Positions 1-9,958 of a DNA stretch of 64,000 bases are shown piece after piece. The stretch spans positions 18,294 to 82,293 of the forward strand of contig DAIDMG010000001.1 of NCBI GenBank assembly GCA_027449105.1, given 5' to 3'. This stretch comes from Acidiphilium sp. Lineage in GTDB: Bacteria; Pseudomonadota; Alphaproteobacteria; Acetobacterales; Acetobacteraceae. Numbering within the stretch: the stretch's first letter is position 1; each line of letters starts with the position of its first letter. The notes beneath the pieces are model-generated. The model made no database searches and was not told the DNA's origin. It saw only the letters and a program-made list of their open reading frames with translations. Position numbers and translations under genes: made by a program.

Positions 1-429
1 CAGGGCCTCGTCTGCGGAGTGTTCGCGGCCAAGGAACCGCAGGCTCTCATCATCAAGGCTCTGAACACCGATTGAGATGCGATTCACCCCGGCTTCGCGA
101 TACCCCCGGAATCGCTCGATCTCGATGCTGGTTGGGTTGGCTTCCAGCGTGATTTCGACATCCGCATCGGCAACAAAGGCCGATCGGGCGTCCTGGATCA
201 GTGAAGCCACGCTATCTGGGGCCATCAGACTGGGGGTGCCGCCGCCAAAGAAGATCGAGCCAAGGGCGCGCCGGCCCAGACGCGCAGCTTCGAAAGCGAG
301 TTCTGCCCGGAGCGCTTTGAGGATCCGCGCTTCCGGAATGTGTTCGCGGACGTGCGAATTGAAGTCGCAGTAGGGGCATTTGGACCGGCAAAACGGCCAG
401 TGAATGTAGAGTGCCAGACTTTGTCGCAT
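1..429 (-). CDS. hemW: HemW-like radical SAM protein (coproporphyrinogen III oxidase family), 3' part outside window
   Basis: Reverse strand from ATG at 429 reads MRQSLALYIHWPFCRSKCPYCDFNSHV...FFGGGTPSLM...EANPTSIE; CxxxCxYC radical SAM motif; open to window edge, so absent from the ORF track. Confidence 0.9.
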   Translation of the reverse strand, partial: MRQSLALYIHWPFCRSKCPYCDFNSHVREHIPEARILKALRAELAFEAARLGRRALGSIFFGGGTPSLMAPDSVASLIQDARSAFVADADVEITLEANPTSIEIERFRGYREAGVNRISIGVQSLDDESLRFLGREHSADEAL

Positions 430-626
430 GAATGCCACCCTTTACCACACCTTGCATCGCCTGGGCATCTGCGTCATATCGCCTCGATCGGCCCCAAAAC
501 CGATAATTCGCACACGAAGCGCCTTCCCCGGCATGCTGATGTCGGGTCCGGTGCCTATTGGCTCTGCTTCGTGGAGGTTTAACCGGACGGCCCATAACCG
601 GGGCCATTTTGAAAGGATCATGCATC

Positions 627-1415
627 ATGGCGATGCCAGAAGTTTCGCTGCGGCAGTTGCTCGAATCCGGTGTTCATTTCGGTCACAATACGCGCCGCTG
701 GAACCCCCACATGGCGCCGTTCTTGTTCGGCGTACGCAACCAGGTTCATATTATCGATCTGCAGCAGACGGTTCCGCTGATGGAACGGGCGCTGCGTGAG
801 ATTCGCAACGTGACCGCCGCAGGTGGTCGGGTTTTGTTTGTTGGAACCAAGCGGGCAGCAGCTGACCACGTTGCCGACGCTGCCAAACGTTGCGGTCAGT
901 ACTATGTGAATCATCGCTGGCTTGGCGGGATGCTGACCAACTGGAAAACGATCACCAATTCGATCCGCAAGTTGCGCCAACTTGAAGAGATGCTGACAGG
1001 CGAGGCTCAGGGGCTGACGAAAAAGGAGCGACTGAACCTGTCGCGTGAACGCGACAAACTTGATCGGGCGCTTGGTGGTATCAAAGACATGGGCGGCTTG
1101 CCTGACATTCTGTTTATCATCGATACCAACAAGGAAAAACTGGCAGTTGAGGAGGCGAACAAGCTCGGCATTCCGGTAGTCGCGGTGCTGGATTCGAATT
1201 CTGATCCTGAAGGCATTACCCATCCGATTCCGGGGAATGACGACGCGATCCGTGCGATCACGCTCTATTGCGATCTGGTGGCCGGTGCGGTGCTCGACGG
1301 CATCAGCGCCGAGCTGGCCGCGACCGGAGCGGACATCGGTGCTATGGAGGAGTTGCCGGACGCCGGCGCCGCCGATAGTGCGACTGATACCGACAGCGCG
1401 CCCGTTGCGGTGTAA
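627..1415 (+). CDS. rpsB: 30S ribosomal protein S2
   Basis: [38 protein letters not shown] at 627 after gaaagga RBS, downstream of the ORF-track start. Confidence 0.97.
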   Translation: MAMPEVSLRQLLESGVHFGHNTRRWNPHMAPFLFGVRNQVHIIDLQQTVPLMERALREIRNVTAAGGRVLFVGTKRAAADHVADAAKRCGQYYVNHRWLGGMLTNWKTITNSIRKLRQLEEMLTGEAQGLTKKERLNLSRERDKLDRALGGIKDMGGLPDILFIIDTNKEKLAVEEANKLGIPVVAVLDSNSDPEGITHPIPGNDDAIRAITLYCDLVAGAVLDGISAELAATGADIGAMEELPDAGAADSATDTDSAPVAV

Positions 1416-1444
1416 CCCGCCCGTTTTTCAAAGGAGATGTGCTG

Positions 1445-2356
1445 ATGGCCGAGATCACCGCAGGAATGGTGAAGGATCTGCGCGAGAAAACTGGCGCAGG
1501 CATGATGGATTGCAAGAAGGCGCTTACGGAGACGGGCGGCGAGATGGAAGCTGCGATCGACTGGCTGCGCAAGAAAGGTCTCGCAGCGGCGGCAAAGAAG
1601 TCCGGGCGGGTAACCGCCGAGGGCTTGGTTGGCGTGGCCCAGGAATCGAATGTGGCAGCCATGGTCGAAGTGAACGCGGAAACAGACTTTGTTGCCCGCA
1701 ATGAGGCCTTCCAGAATTTTGTCGAGGCCGTTGCCAGACTTGCGTTGCAAACCGGCGATGACCTGGATGCGCTGAAAGCGGCTGCCTTTCCGGGGACTGG
1801 GCGAACGGTTGCCGAGGAGCTCACGCATCTCGTCGCAACCGTAGGAGAAAATATGACGATCCGCCGGGTTGCGGCGCTTCGCGTGCACAATGGTGCGGTC
1901 ACGTCCTATGTGCACGGCGCCCTCAGGCCGGGGTTGGGCAAGATCGGTGTCATCGTCGCATTGGAAGGGCGCGCCGACGAGGCCATCTATGCTCTGGGGA
2001 GGCAAATCGGGATGCATGTCGCCGCAACGCGGCCTGACGCCCTGAACATCGCCGATGTTGATCCGGCGGCGCTTGAGCGCGAGAAAGCCATATTGGTTGA
2101 GCAAGCCCGCGCCTCCGGCAAGCCGGACGCGATTATTGCGAAGATGGTCGAAGGGCGGGTGAAGAAATATTATGAGGACGTGGTTCTCCTGGAGCAAACC
2201 TGGGTCCACGATGGAGAAAGCAAGGTTCGGAACATCCTTGCGAATGCAGGGGCGACACTGACAGGCTTTGTACGGTTTGCTCTCGGAGAAGGAGTTGAAA
2301 AGGAAGCAACCGATTTTGCTGCCGAAGTCGCCGCGGCAGCAGGGGTCGCCGCATAG
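1445..2356 (+). CDS. tsf: Translation elongation factor Ts
   Basis: [27 protein letters not shown]...ETDFVARN; follows rpsB; RBS aaggag. Confidence 0.97.
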   Translation: MAEITAGMVKDLREKTGAGMMDCKKALTETGGEMEAAIDWLRKKGLAAAAKKSGRVTAEGLVGVAQESNVAAMVEVNAETDFVARNEAFQNFVEAVARLALQTGDDLDALKAAAFPGTGRTVAEELTHLVATVGENMTIRRVAALRVHNGAVTSYVHGALRPGLGKIGVIVALEGRADEAIYALGRQIGMHVAATRPDALNIADVDPAALEREKAILVEQARASGKPDAIIAKMVEGRVKKYYEDVVLLEQTWVHDGESKVRNILANAGATLTGFVRFALGEGVEKEATDFAAEVAAAAGVAA

Positions 2357-2497
2357 CTGCTCCGGTCAGGCGGAGCCTCGTCGCCCCGTATGCGAGGCGC
2401 ATCTCCCATTGCGTCCAGGGTCCACACTTTTTCTTGACGAAAACGTGAGATCCGGCCTGAAATCGTTTGCCTCATAACAACGTGATGGGAGAAAGCG

Positions 2498-2956
2498 ATG
2501 GCGAAACGCGCAATGCCCGGAAAGCCGGCTTGGGTGGGGGATTTCACTTCTTTTCTGATGCGGGGCAACGTCGTGGATCTGGCGGTTGCCGTCGTCATTG
2601 GCGCCGCCTTTACCAAGATCGTCAATTCTTTGGTGGGCGATCTGATCAATCCGATCATCGGGTTGATCACTGGTGGCGTAGACTTCTCCAATCATTTCGT
2701 GACGCTTACCGGAAAGGTGGAACCAACTCTGGAAGCGGCGAAAAAGGCGGGTGCCGTAACGCTTAATTACGGCGTCTTCGTCAATGCCCTTGTGAACTTT
2801 GTGATCGTCGGCTTCGCGATTTTCTGGCTGGTGCGGACGGTGCAGAAGCTCCACGCGAAGCCGGCGCCAGCGCCAGCGGCGCCAACGGCGACCGAGGCGT
2901 TGCTTGCCGAGATTCGTGACCTGTTGAAGGAACAACATGGTCGTTCGGCCGGCTGA
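2498..2956 (+). CDS. mscL: Large-conductance mechanosensitive channel
   Basis: FTSFLMRGNVVDLAVAVVIGAAFTKIVNSLVGDLINPIIG typical MscL TM1 region. Confidence 0.95.
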   Translation: MAKRAMPGKPAWVGDFTSFLMRGNVVDLAVAVVIGAAFTKIVNSLVGDLINPIIGLITGGVDFSNHFVTLTGKVEPTLEAAKKAGAVTLNYGVFVNALVNFVIVGFAIFWLVRTVQKLHAKPAPAPAAPTATEALLAEIRDLLKEQHGRSAG

Positions 2957-3075
2957 CGATCGTGGCATGCGGCATAAATGCGTATCAGTCGGTTCCCGAA
3001 TGCTGGCGTTTGGCTGGACATCCGAGTCTGCGACGGTCGCTTGCTGTTCTTTTTGGGATCAAAGGAAAAGTACTT

Positions 3076-3426
3076 ATGACTCATATTCTCCGCACGGACG
3101 CCGATTCGATTCTTTCCAAAGTGGTCGAATATCATGGATTTATCTTTACACAGGGCTTGGTAGCCCGTGATCTTTCCGGCGATGTCGCCGCCCAGACTGC
3201 AGATATTCTCGAGCAGATCGATCATCTGCTCGAGGTGCACCGTACCGACAAAACGCGGCTGCTGCAGGCGCAAATATGGCTTGCGGTGATCGATGATCGG
3301 GCGGCGATGAACAAGGTGTGGGCCGCGTGGTTGCCCGAGGGGGGCGCCCCGACTCGTGCATGCGTCGAAGCAAAATTGTCTGATCCGAGGATGCGGGTCG
3401 AGATCATGATCACTGCTTGTCGATGA
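3076..3426 (+). CDS. RidA/YjgF family protein
   Basis: SKVVEYHGFIFTQGLVARDLSGDVAAQTADILEQIDHLL...DPRMRVEIMITA; RidA-like pattern; ATG at 3076. Confidence 0.8.
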   Translation: MTHILRTDADSILSKVVEYHGFIFTQGLVARDLSGDVAAQTADILEQIDHLLEVHRTDKTRLLQAQIWLAVIDDRAAMNKVWAAWLPEGGAPTRACVEAKLSDPRMRVEIMITACR

Positions 3427-3717
3427 TCGTCGGCCATGCAGGGCGTCGCATTAGGAACTCAGTCATAAAACGCCCGATCGAAATTTCTCCAGAATCAAAA
3501 ACTTTTTAGATGTGATATTTTTATCGCAATCATGCCTTGCCTAGATTGCAACGCCGCCTTAACAGCGACGCATCGGTAGAAGCTTGGGGGGCTTGCCGAT
3601 GAGCAGAAGATTCCGGTCCGCTGTTGCACCCATCCCGGAGACTTCTGTGCGTAAGTGATTGGTCAGGCAGGCTTCTTCAACTGATGTCCATGCTGACTCG
3701 TCTGGGAAGGGATTTGG

Positions 3718-4551
3718 ATGGCTTCGAGCCGGATCGCAAAACGACTGCGTCCCTGGGCGGTTTTTGGGATAGGCATGCTGCTGTGTGCGCGTATCGGTCA
3801 TGCAGAAATGACGGCACGCAATGATGCTCACCCCCTGCATCGTGTCACGGCTCGGGTAACCGCGCGAAAAGGCGCGGTCCATCACTGGGTGCCCCGTGCC
3901 CACATCGCCAGTGCAGTGGAGCAGCGACTTCTTGCAAGAGTCGCGGTCAGGGATCGTGGACCGCGGCAGCGGGCTGATGGCCTTGTTGGCGACCGCAAGG
4001 CTGTATACAGGCGCCCTGAAAACTACGCGACAGATATCCAGATGCCGCGGGCCGTCGATCGGCGTTATGCCCCGGCCGGTCAGTATCTCTGGTGCGTTCC
4101 CTACGCCCGGGATGTGTCGCACATTGACCTTGTCGGTGATGCTTTCCTGTGGTGGGCCGAGGCTGCAGGGCGCTATGCGCGCGGCATTCGACCCAGTCGC
4201 GGTGCCGTTCTCGTTTTTCGATCGAGCAGCAGGATTCGGCTTGGCCATGTTGCTGTGGTCGCGGCTGTTCTAAACAGCCGGGAAATTCTGGTTGACCAGG
4301 CCAATTGGCTACCGGATCGTGTAAGTCTGGATGTGCCGGTCATCGATGTCTCGCCCGAGAATAACTGGAGCGAGGTACGTGTTGCTTTGGGAAACGGAGG
4401 GTTCGGCGCGCCTTATCGCACATACGGTTTCATCTATGATCGGGCCCCGGGAACGCTGACCGTTGCCGATCGGTCCGCCCGGACCGAGGTGGCCATGGCG
4501 CCGAGCGTCAACCCGATCCGGTTGACGGCCCCCTATCGTCAGCTGCGCTAA
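3718..4551 (+). CDS. Putative secreted CHAP-domain (cysteine/amidase-like) protein
   Basis: N-terminal hydrophobic segment; QYLWCVPYARDVS...DAFLWWAEAAGRYARG...SRGAVLVFRS...LGHVAVVAAV, with Cys and His in CHAP-like context. Confidence 0.75.
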   Translation: MASSRIAKRLRPWAVFGIGMLLCARIGHAEMTARNDAHPLHRVTARVTARKGAVHHWVPRAHIASAVEQRLLARVAVRDRGPRQRADGLVGDRKAVYRRPENYATDIQMPRAVDRRYAPAGQYLWCVPYARDVSHIDLVGDAFLWWAEAAGRYARGIRPSRGAVLVFRSSSRIRLGHVAVVAAVLNSREILVDQANWLPDRVSLDVPVIDVSPENNWSEVRVALGNGGFGAPYRTYGFIYDRAPGTLTVADRSARTEVAMAPSVNPIRLTAPYRQLR

Positions 4552-4561
4552 AGCCTGCACA

Positions 4562-5284
4562 TCAGAATTTGTCCTTGGCTGCCCGCAACCGGGCAAAGGC
4601 TGCGGGGCTTTCGGCCCGAAGAAACGGGTTCGTCGCGAGTTCATCCCTGAGCAGGACTGGCAAGGTTGGTTGACCTGCGGCACGCAGCCGTTCGACCTCC
4701 CCTGCTCGAGCTTGCAACGCGGCATTGGTCGGGTCGACTGACAGGGCGAACGCAGCATTCGACAGCGTGTATTCGTGGCCGCAAAGTAGGGTTGTGGCGG
4801 GATCGAGAGCGGCCAGCTTGTGCAAGCTGGCAAAAAACTGTGAGGGCGTTCCTTCGAACATCCGACCGCACCCCAGACTGAACAATGTGTCGCCGCAGGC
4901 CGCGATCGTGTCGCCAATAAGATACGCTACGTGGCCCACGGTATGACCGGGGGTATCGATCATGCGAATTTGGCTGGCGCCGAAGGGAATGGTTTCACCA
5001 TCGCGCAAGGCGATGCTGAGTTTGGGAAGGCGTCGGGCATCCGCGCCATTGCCAACTATTTTTGCGCCGTACGTTTCGGCGAGCGCTGAAGCACCGGCAA
5101 TGTGGTCGTCATGATGGTGAGTCAGAAGCACAAGGTCGAGACGCCCACCGGCCCGATCGATGGCTGCGGCCGCCGGTTCAGCTTCGGCGGGATCGACAAT
5201 GGCGATCGCGCCGCTTGACGACTCTGTGAGCCTCCAGGAGTAGTTGTCGGCGAGCATCGGGATACGTTCGATGGCGATGGTCAT
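4562..5284 (-). CDS. gloB: Hydroxyacylglutathione hydrolase (glyoxalase II)
   Basis: THHHDDHIAGA metallo-beta-lactamase motif; DTPGHTVGHVAY; LLCGHEYTLSNAAFA. Confidence 0.93.
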   Translation of the reverse strand: MTIAIERIPMLADNYSWRLTESSSGAIAIVDPAEAEPAAAAIDRAGGRLDLVLLTHHHDDHIAGASALAETYGAKIVGNGADARRLPKLSIALRDGETIPFGASQIRMIDTPGHTVGHVAYLIGDTIAACGDTLFSLGCGRMFEGTPSQFFASLHKLAALDPATTLLCGHEYTLSNAAFALSVDPTNAALQARAGEVERLRAAGQPTLPVLLRDELATNPFLRAESPAAFARLRAAKDKF

Positions 5285-5341
5285 GGCGTCATCCTTACTT
5301 TGACTCGTTAGTTTCGTTCATGTCGGTGCTATAGCAATGTC

Positions 5342-6097
5342 ATGACGGCAAATGCGACCGACTTCGCGGACTTCTACCGCAGCGCCCTCGGAATTGCGAC
5401 CTCGCGACTGGTCCGGAGAAAGCTGCGCGAGTTTTGGCCAGCGCTCGCGACAGAGAATCTTCTGGGGCTGGGCTATCCGAACCCGTATCTCGATCTGTGG
5501 CGGCTGCAGGCGACTCGCACGATTTCAATCATACCCTCACAATTATGGCACGCGCATAGGCCGCGCTACGGTGCCACCATAACAGCGACAGCCGACGAAG
5601 ATGCCCTGCCGATCGCCGATCTCAGCGTTGACCGGGTCCTGGTTGTCCATGGTCTGGAACACGCCGACTCCGCCCGCCGGATGTTACGCGAAATATGGCG
5701 TATCTTGGCGCCAGCGGGGCGGCTGGTCGTGATTGTGCCGAATCGGGCTTCGATATGGGCTTACCTGCAACGTACACCATTCGGGTATGGTCAGCCGTAT
5801 ACCGCGCCGCAGCTTGAAGACCTGCTAAAGGCTGTGATGTTCCAGGTTGAGCGGCGCGGCTCGGCCGTGTACGTCCCACCGCTCCGGTTTCGTCCCCTGC
5901 TGCGCGGCGCTGAAGTGATGGAGCGCGTTGGTCAAAGGGCTTTGCCGGGAATGAGCGGCGTGATCATGATCGAGGCTGCAAAAGATGTTGCCGGCCTGAT
6001 CCCGACAATCCAGACCCGCCGGCGGGTCATTGTTGAATCTTATCCGCATGGCCTCCACCGCCAGACGGGGGGCGCAAATTTCAGCTCCAGACAGTGA
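5342..6097 (+). CDS. Class I SAM-dependent methyltransferase family protein
   Basis: DALPIADLSVDRVLVVHGLEHADSARRMLREIWRILAPAGRLVVIVPNR, methyltransferase type-11-like core. Confidence 0.75.
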   Translation: MTANATDFADFYRSALGIATSRLVRRKLREFWPALATENLLGLGYPNPYLDLWRLQATRTISIIPSQLWHAHRPRYGATITATADEDALPIADLSVDRVLVVHGLEHADSARRMLREIWRILAPAGRLVVIVPNRASIWAYLQRTPFGYGQPYTAPQLEDLLKAVMFQVERRGSAVYVPPLRFRPLLRGAEVMERVGQRALPGMSGVIMIEAAKDVAGLIPTIQTRRRVIVESYPHGLHRQTGGANFSSRQ

Positions 6098-6245
6098 AAG
6101 CGGCGATCAGGAGGAGAGTGACGACCAGAACAATCGTCGTGATCACGATGAAGCGCGTAAAGACGCTCCATGACTGCTGGCGATCTGTGTCCAGTTCTTC
6201 AAGAACGATTGGCGTTTTATTTGGGGACTCGGTCTCAGCCATCAT
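6081..6245 (-). CDS. Small single-TM protein, possibly aa3-type cytochrome oxidase subunit IV-like
   Basis: MMAETESPNKTPIVLEELDTDRQQSWSVFTRFIVITTIVLVVTLLLIAAFTVWS; short acidic N-terminus plus one TM helix; function tentative. Confidence 0.45.
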   Translation of the reverse strand: MMAETESPNKTPIVLEELDTDRQQSWSVFTRFIVITTIVLVVTLLLIAAFTVWS

Positions 6246-6349
6246 ATCCGTCCGCCCTTTTTTTGCTTGTTTCGTTGCCCCATTCACGACCACGGAATTT
6301 TATACATGAGAAATACACGGGAACGTGAACGCGTTATCAATATGGCGGC

Positions 6350-6979
6350 TTAACAGGAAATGCAAGGGTTGATCAGCGACCTGACTTTATTTGGCGGTGG
6401 CAACGGTTTTCCGGAGGCATGACAGGCCAGCGCCGTCGGGTAGATTTTGTGTTCCAGTGCCAGTACGCGCTCGGCGAGCGATGCTTCGGTGTCATCCGGC
6501 AAGACGGGTGTTGCCGCCTGCGCGAGAATCGGCCCTTCGTCCATCATTTCGGTGACCAGATGCACCGTACATCCATGAATCTTGACGCCGGCCGCAAGTG
6601 CTCGAGCGTGAGTGTTGAGACCGCGAAATGCGGGCAGTAGCGAGGGATGGATGTTTAGCATGCTGCCTTCCCAGCGGCGGACAAAGAAAGGCGTTAGCAA
6701 GCGCATATAGCCGGCGAGGCAGACCGTCGTGCAATCAGCATTGCGTAGCGCGGTATCAATCGCTGCCTCGTGTGCACCACGGTCGCCCCCGTAAGCAGCG
6801 TTCGCAATTACCTCAACGCAAATTCCGTACTTGCGTGCGATGGCGAGCCCAGGAGCATCGGGGTGGTTCGAAATTACAATCGCGATCTCCGCAGGGTAGT
6901 TCGGCTGCCCGGCAGCATGAATCAGCGATGCCATGTTGGATCCGCGACCGGAGATGAGAATGCCGGTCCGGGTTTTCAT
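6350..6979 (-). CDS. purN: Phosphoribosylglycinamide formyltransferase
   Basis: GILISGRGSNMASLI...LAGYMRLLTPFFV...NIHPSLLPAF...GCTVHLVTEMMDEGPILAQ. Confidence 0.96.
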   Translation of the reverse strand: MKTRTGILISGRGSNMASLIHAAGQPNYPAEIAIVISNHPDAPGLAIARKYGICVEVIANAAYGGDRGAHEAAIDTALRNADCTTVCLAGYMRLLTPFFVRRWEGSMLNIHPSLLPAFRGLNTHARALAAGVKIHGCTVHLVTEMMDEGPILAQAATPVLPDDTEASLAERVLALEHKIYPTALACHASGKPLPPPNKVRSLINPCISC

Positions 6980-8046
6980 CGGAACAACCCGGCGGCGTTC
7001 GGAATATGGACGGCGGCAGAGCCATGGCGATCCGCGACACGACCAAGCGTGACGGGTGGGAAGCCCTCGCTCTCAAGAATCGCGGTGGAGGCAGCGACAT
7101 CCGTGCCGCGAATAACCAGCACCATGCCAATACCGCAGTTGAAAACCCGCAGCATTTCCATGCTGTCGACGCAGCCGGCCTGCGCCAGCCAATGGAATAT
7201 TTGGGGCACAGGCCACGACTCCGTGAGTTCCGCAGCGCACGAGCCGGGCAAGACTCGCGGGAGATTACCAGGCAGGCCGCCGCCGGTAATGTGCGCTGCT
7301 GCACGCAACAAGCCTGCGCGGGCGAGTGCGAGAACAGGGCGAACGTAGAGCGCTGTCGGTTGCATGAACGCCGCGCCAAGAGTCTGGTTGGGCGAAAACG
7401 GTGCGGAGTCGTCGAGGTTCAGACCTGCTGCGTCGATGATGCGACGGACCAGGGAGAAGCCGTTGGAATGAACGCCTGTGCTCGGCAGTCCAAGTAATAT
7501 ATCGCCAGGCAGTACCCGGTCGGGAAGAATCTTACCGCGTTCGACGGCGCCGACCGCAAAGCCTGCCAGATCATAATCGTTGCCGCGATACATGCCTGGC
7601 ATCTCCGCAGTTTCCCCGCCACTGAGAGTGCATCCCACTTGGCGGCAGGCCTCTGAGATACCGGCGATCACCCGCGTTGCGATAGCTCGATCAAGATGGC
7701 CCGTCGCAAAATAATCCAGAAAGAAGAGGGGTTCTGCGCCCTGTACGATGAGATCGTTAACGCACATCGCAACCAGATCGATGCCGACGGTGTCGTGGAT
7801 TCCGGTTTCGATGGCAAGACGAAGTTTCGTCCCGACGCCATCTGTGGTCGCAACCAGGATTGGGTCAGTAAAGCCGGCTGCTCGAGGGTCAAAAAGGGAG
7901 CCGAACCCGCCCAGGCTGCCGATCGCGCCGCGACGTATCGTTGCCCTTGCCAAAGGCTTGATCGCCTCTACCAGCGCGTCGCCAGCCTCAATGTCAACGC
8001 CGGAATCGCGGTAGGTAAGCCCTCCCGGGTCCTCGCTGCTGGTCAT
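6976..8046 (-). CDS. purM: Phosphoribosylformylglycinamidine cyclo-ligase
   Basis: DGVGTKLRLAIE...GIDLVAMCVNDLIVQGAEPLFFLDYFATG...GGETAEMPGMY; 4-nt overlap with purN. Confidence 0.97.
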   Translation of the reverse strand: MTSSEDPGGLTYRDSGVDIEAGDALVEAIKPLARATIRRGAIGSLGGFGSLFDPRAAGFTDPILVATTDGVGTKLRLAIETGIHDTVGIDLVAMCVNDLIVQGAEPLFFLDYFATGHLDRAIATRVIAGISEACRQVGCTLSGGETAEMPGMYRGNDYDLAGFAVGAVERGKILPDRVLPGDILLGLPSTGVHSNGFSLVRRIIDAAGLNLDDSAPFSPNQTLGAAFMQPTALYVRPVLALARAGLLRAAAHITGGGLPGNLPRVLPGSCAAELTESWPVPQIFHWLAQAGCVDSMEMLRVFNCGIGMVLVIRGTDVAASTAILESEGFPPVTLGRVADRHGSAAVHIPNAAGLFR

Positions 8047-8202
8047 GCGTGCCTCCGATGCGCTATTGCCAGATCTTATGGGATCCGCGCCGCTGTCATT
8101 TTTGAGAAATGCCGCTACACGGGTTGCCGTTCACACCTGTCTATCACCATGGCTCGCCGAGCGGTGCAACTGCACCCATTTTAGACACCCGAAAGTACGT
8201 GG

Positions 8203-8793
8203 ATGCCAGAAGGTCTGAATGCCACGCCTGTTTCGCGGACGATCGCGGGTGACGTGATCAACTTGCCGAACGCACTGACATTCGGAAGGATCTGCGCGGT
8301 GCCGGTGGCGGTCTGGCTGGTGTTGCGGCATGCCTTGGGAATGGCGGCTGCCCTGTTCATCATAGCGGGACTGACCGATGCACTGGACGGCGCCTTGGCG
8401 CGAAAGCGAGGGGTATCGGCTCTTGGTACTGTGCTTGATCCGGTCGCGGACAAACTGCTGTTGATCTCGATGTTCGTAACACTGGCCGCAATCGGCCGGC
8501 TGCCTGTTTGGTTGTCGATTTTGGTGGTGTTTCGCGATCTCATCATTGTAGGCGGCATTGTCGTCTTGCGGCTCCTTGGCCGGTCAGTAATCATTAAGCC
8601 GCTGCTGATCTCGAAACTGAACACCGTGGCCCAGCTCATACTGGTGGCGGTTGCGATGCTTGACGCCAACAGGCTGTTCCATGACTCGATGCCATGGCTC
8701 GCCGAAGCGGTCCAGGTCTGCGTCGTTTTCGTCGCCGCCACCACGATGATTTCGGGGGCAGGGTATGTGCTAAGGGGAGCGCGTCTTGCCTGA
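8203..8793 (+). CDS. CDP-alcohol phosphatidyltransferase family protein (PgsA-like)
   Basis: DALDGALARKRGVSALGTVLDPVADK, the CDP-OH_P_transf DGxxAR...GxxxDxxxD motif; multiple TM helices. Confidence 0.9.
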   Translation: MPEGLNATPVSRTIAGDVINLPNALTFGRICAVPVAVWLVLRHALGMAAALFIIAGLTDALDGALARKRGVSALGTVLDPVADKLLLISMFVTLAAIGRLPVWLSILVVFRDLIIVGGIVVLRLLGRSVIIKPLLISKLNTVAQLILVAVAMLDANRLFHDSMPWLAEAVQVCVVFVAATTMISGAGYVLRGARLA

Positions 8794-9940
8794 AAGGGAC
8801 CCCAGTATGACCGAACCGACACGAACGGTCGCGCAGCCGCCAGCGGTTTCAGCAATTCCGCACAGTGTGCCGTCTTGGCAGCGCGTGGCAGCAATTCTGG
8901 CCGGATTGTTTGCCGTGTGGCTATTCCTGCGCCTGTTTGCCGGCATTTTGCTCCCTTTTGTCGTGGCTGCCGGAATAGCCTATTTTCTTGACCCGCCGGT
9001 CTCGACGTTGGCACGACTTGGTGTGCCGCGGTGGCTCGGAGCGATCCTGATGCTGGTCGCTCTCCTGACCTTCATCCTGCTGAGCCTGCTGTTGCTTTAT
9101 CCGCTCGCCTCTGCCCAGATTCGCCTGCTTTCCTCGCAGGTGCCGCAGATGGTTGCCGGACTCCAGAGTTTCGCGGTGCACGAGATTGGCGTGCTGCAAA
9201 AGATTCTCGGCCCTGGCATGATTTCAAACAAGCTTCAGGCCCTAGTCGCGGACGAGGCTGGAGCCGCAATGGGGTTCATCGCTGATACCGCCCGACGTTT
9301 GCTCGGCACGGGATTTGCCCTGTTCAATATTCTCACGCTCGTGATTGTCACGCCTATCATCGGGTTCTATTTGTTGCGCGACTGGCCGCTGGCAATGGCG
9401 CGTCTGGACTCCTTGCTCCCTCGGGCCCAGGAAGCGGTCGTCCGCGGGCTTGCGAACGAAATCAGCCGCATCCTCAATGCGTGGCTGCGCGGACAGGCGA
9501 TTTGCTGCCTGTTTCTTGCAGCCTTCTATTCGATTGCGCTGAGCGTGGCGGGGCTCAATCTGGGGCTCGTGCTCGGGCTTGTAGCCGGGATTCTGTCATT
9601 CATCCCTTACGTGGGTACCATTGTGGGAGCGATCTCGTCCATCGTGCTTGCTATCGGGCAGTTCAACGGGATCGATCACGTACTGATCATTGGACTGATT
9701 TTCGTGGCCGGTCAGCTGTTGAACGACTACGTGGTGGCGCCGCGCTTTCTCGGCGACCGGCTCGGCCTATCGGCAGCTTGGGTCATTTTCGCGCTCTTTG
9801 CTGGCGCGGAGGCGTTTGGTTTTCTCGGTATTCTTCTGGCAGTGCCCGTCACAGCGACACTCGGCGTACTCGTGCGGTTCTGGATCAGGCGTTACCAGCA
9901 GAGCTCGCTTTACCTTGACCCCCCACGCGTGTCGTTGTGA
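8786..9940 (+). CDS. AI-2E family transporter (PerM-like)
   Basis: Polytopic; PIIGFYLLRDWP...LGLVLGLVAGILSFIPYVGTIVGAI...GQLLNDYVVAPRFLGDRLGLSAAWVIFALF. Confidence 0.9.
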   Translation: MPERDPSMTEPTRTVAQPPAVSAIPHSVPSWQRVAAILAGLFAVWLFLRLFAGILLPFVVAAGIAYFLDPPVSTLARLGVPRWLGAILMLVALLTFILLSLLLLYPLASAQIRLLSSQVPQMVAGLQSFAVHEIGVLQKILGPGMISNKLQALVADEAGAAMGFIADTARRLLGTGFALFNILTLVIVTPIIGFYLLRDWPLAMARLDSLLPRAQEAVVRGLANEISRILNAWLRGQAICCLFLAAFYSIALSVAGLNLGLVLGLVAGILSFIPYVGTIVGAISSIVLAIGQFNGIDHVLIIGLIFVAGQLLNDYVVAPRFLGDRLGLSAAWVIFALFAGAEAFGFLGILLAVPVTATLGVLVRFWIRRYQQSSLYLDPPRVSL

Positions 9941-9958
9941 GCGACCGGGGGTGATCAG

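Noticed and set aside
1265-2209. 314-aa minus ORF
   Set aside because: Antisense to tsf and the rpsB 3' end, with no plausible product
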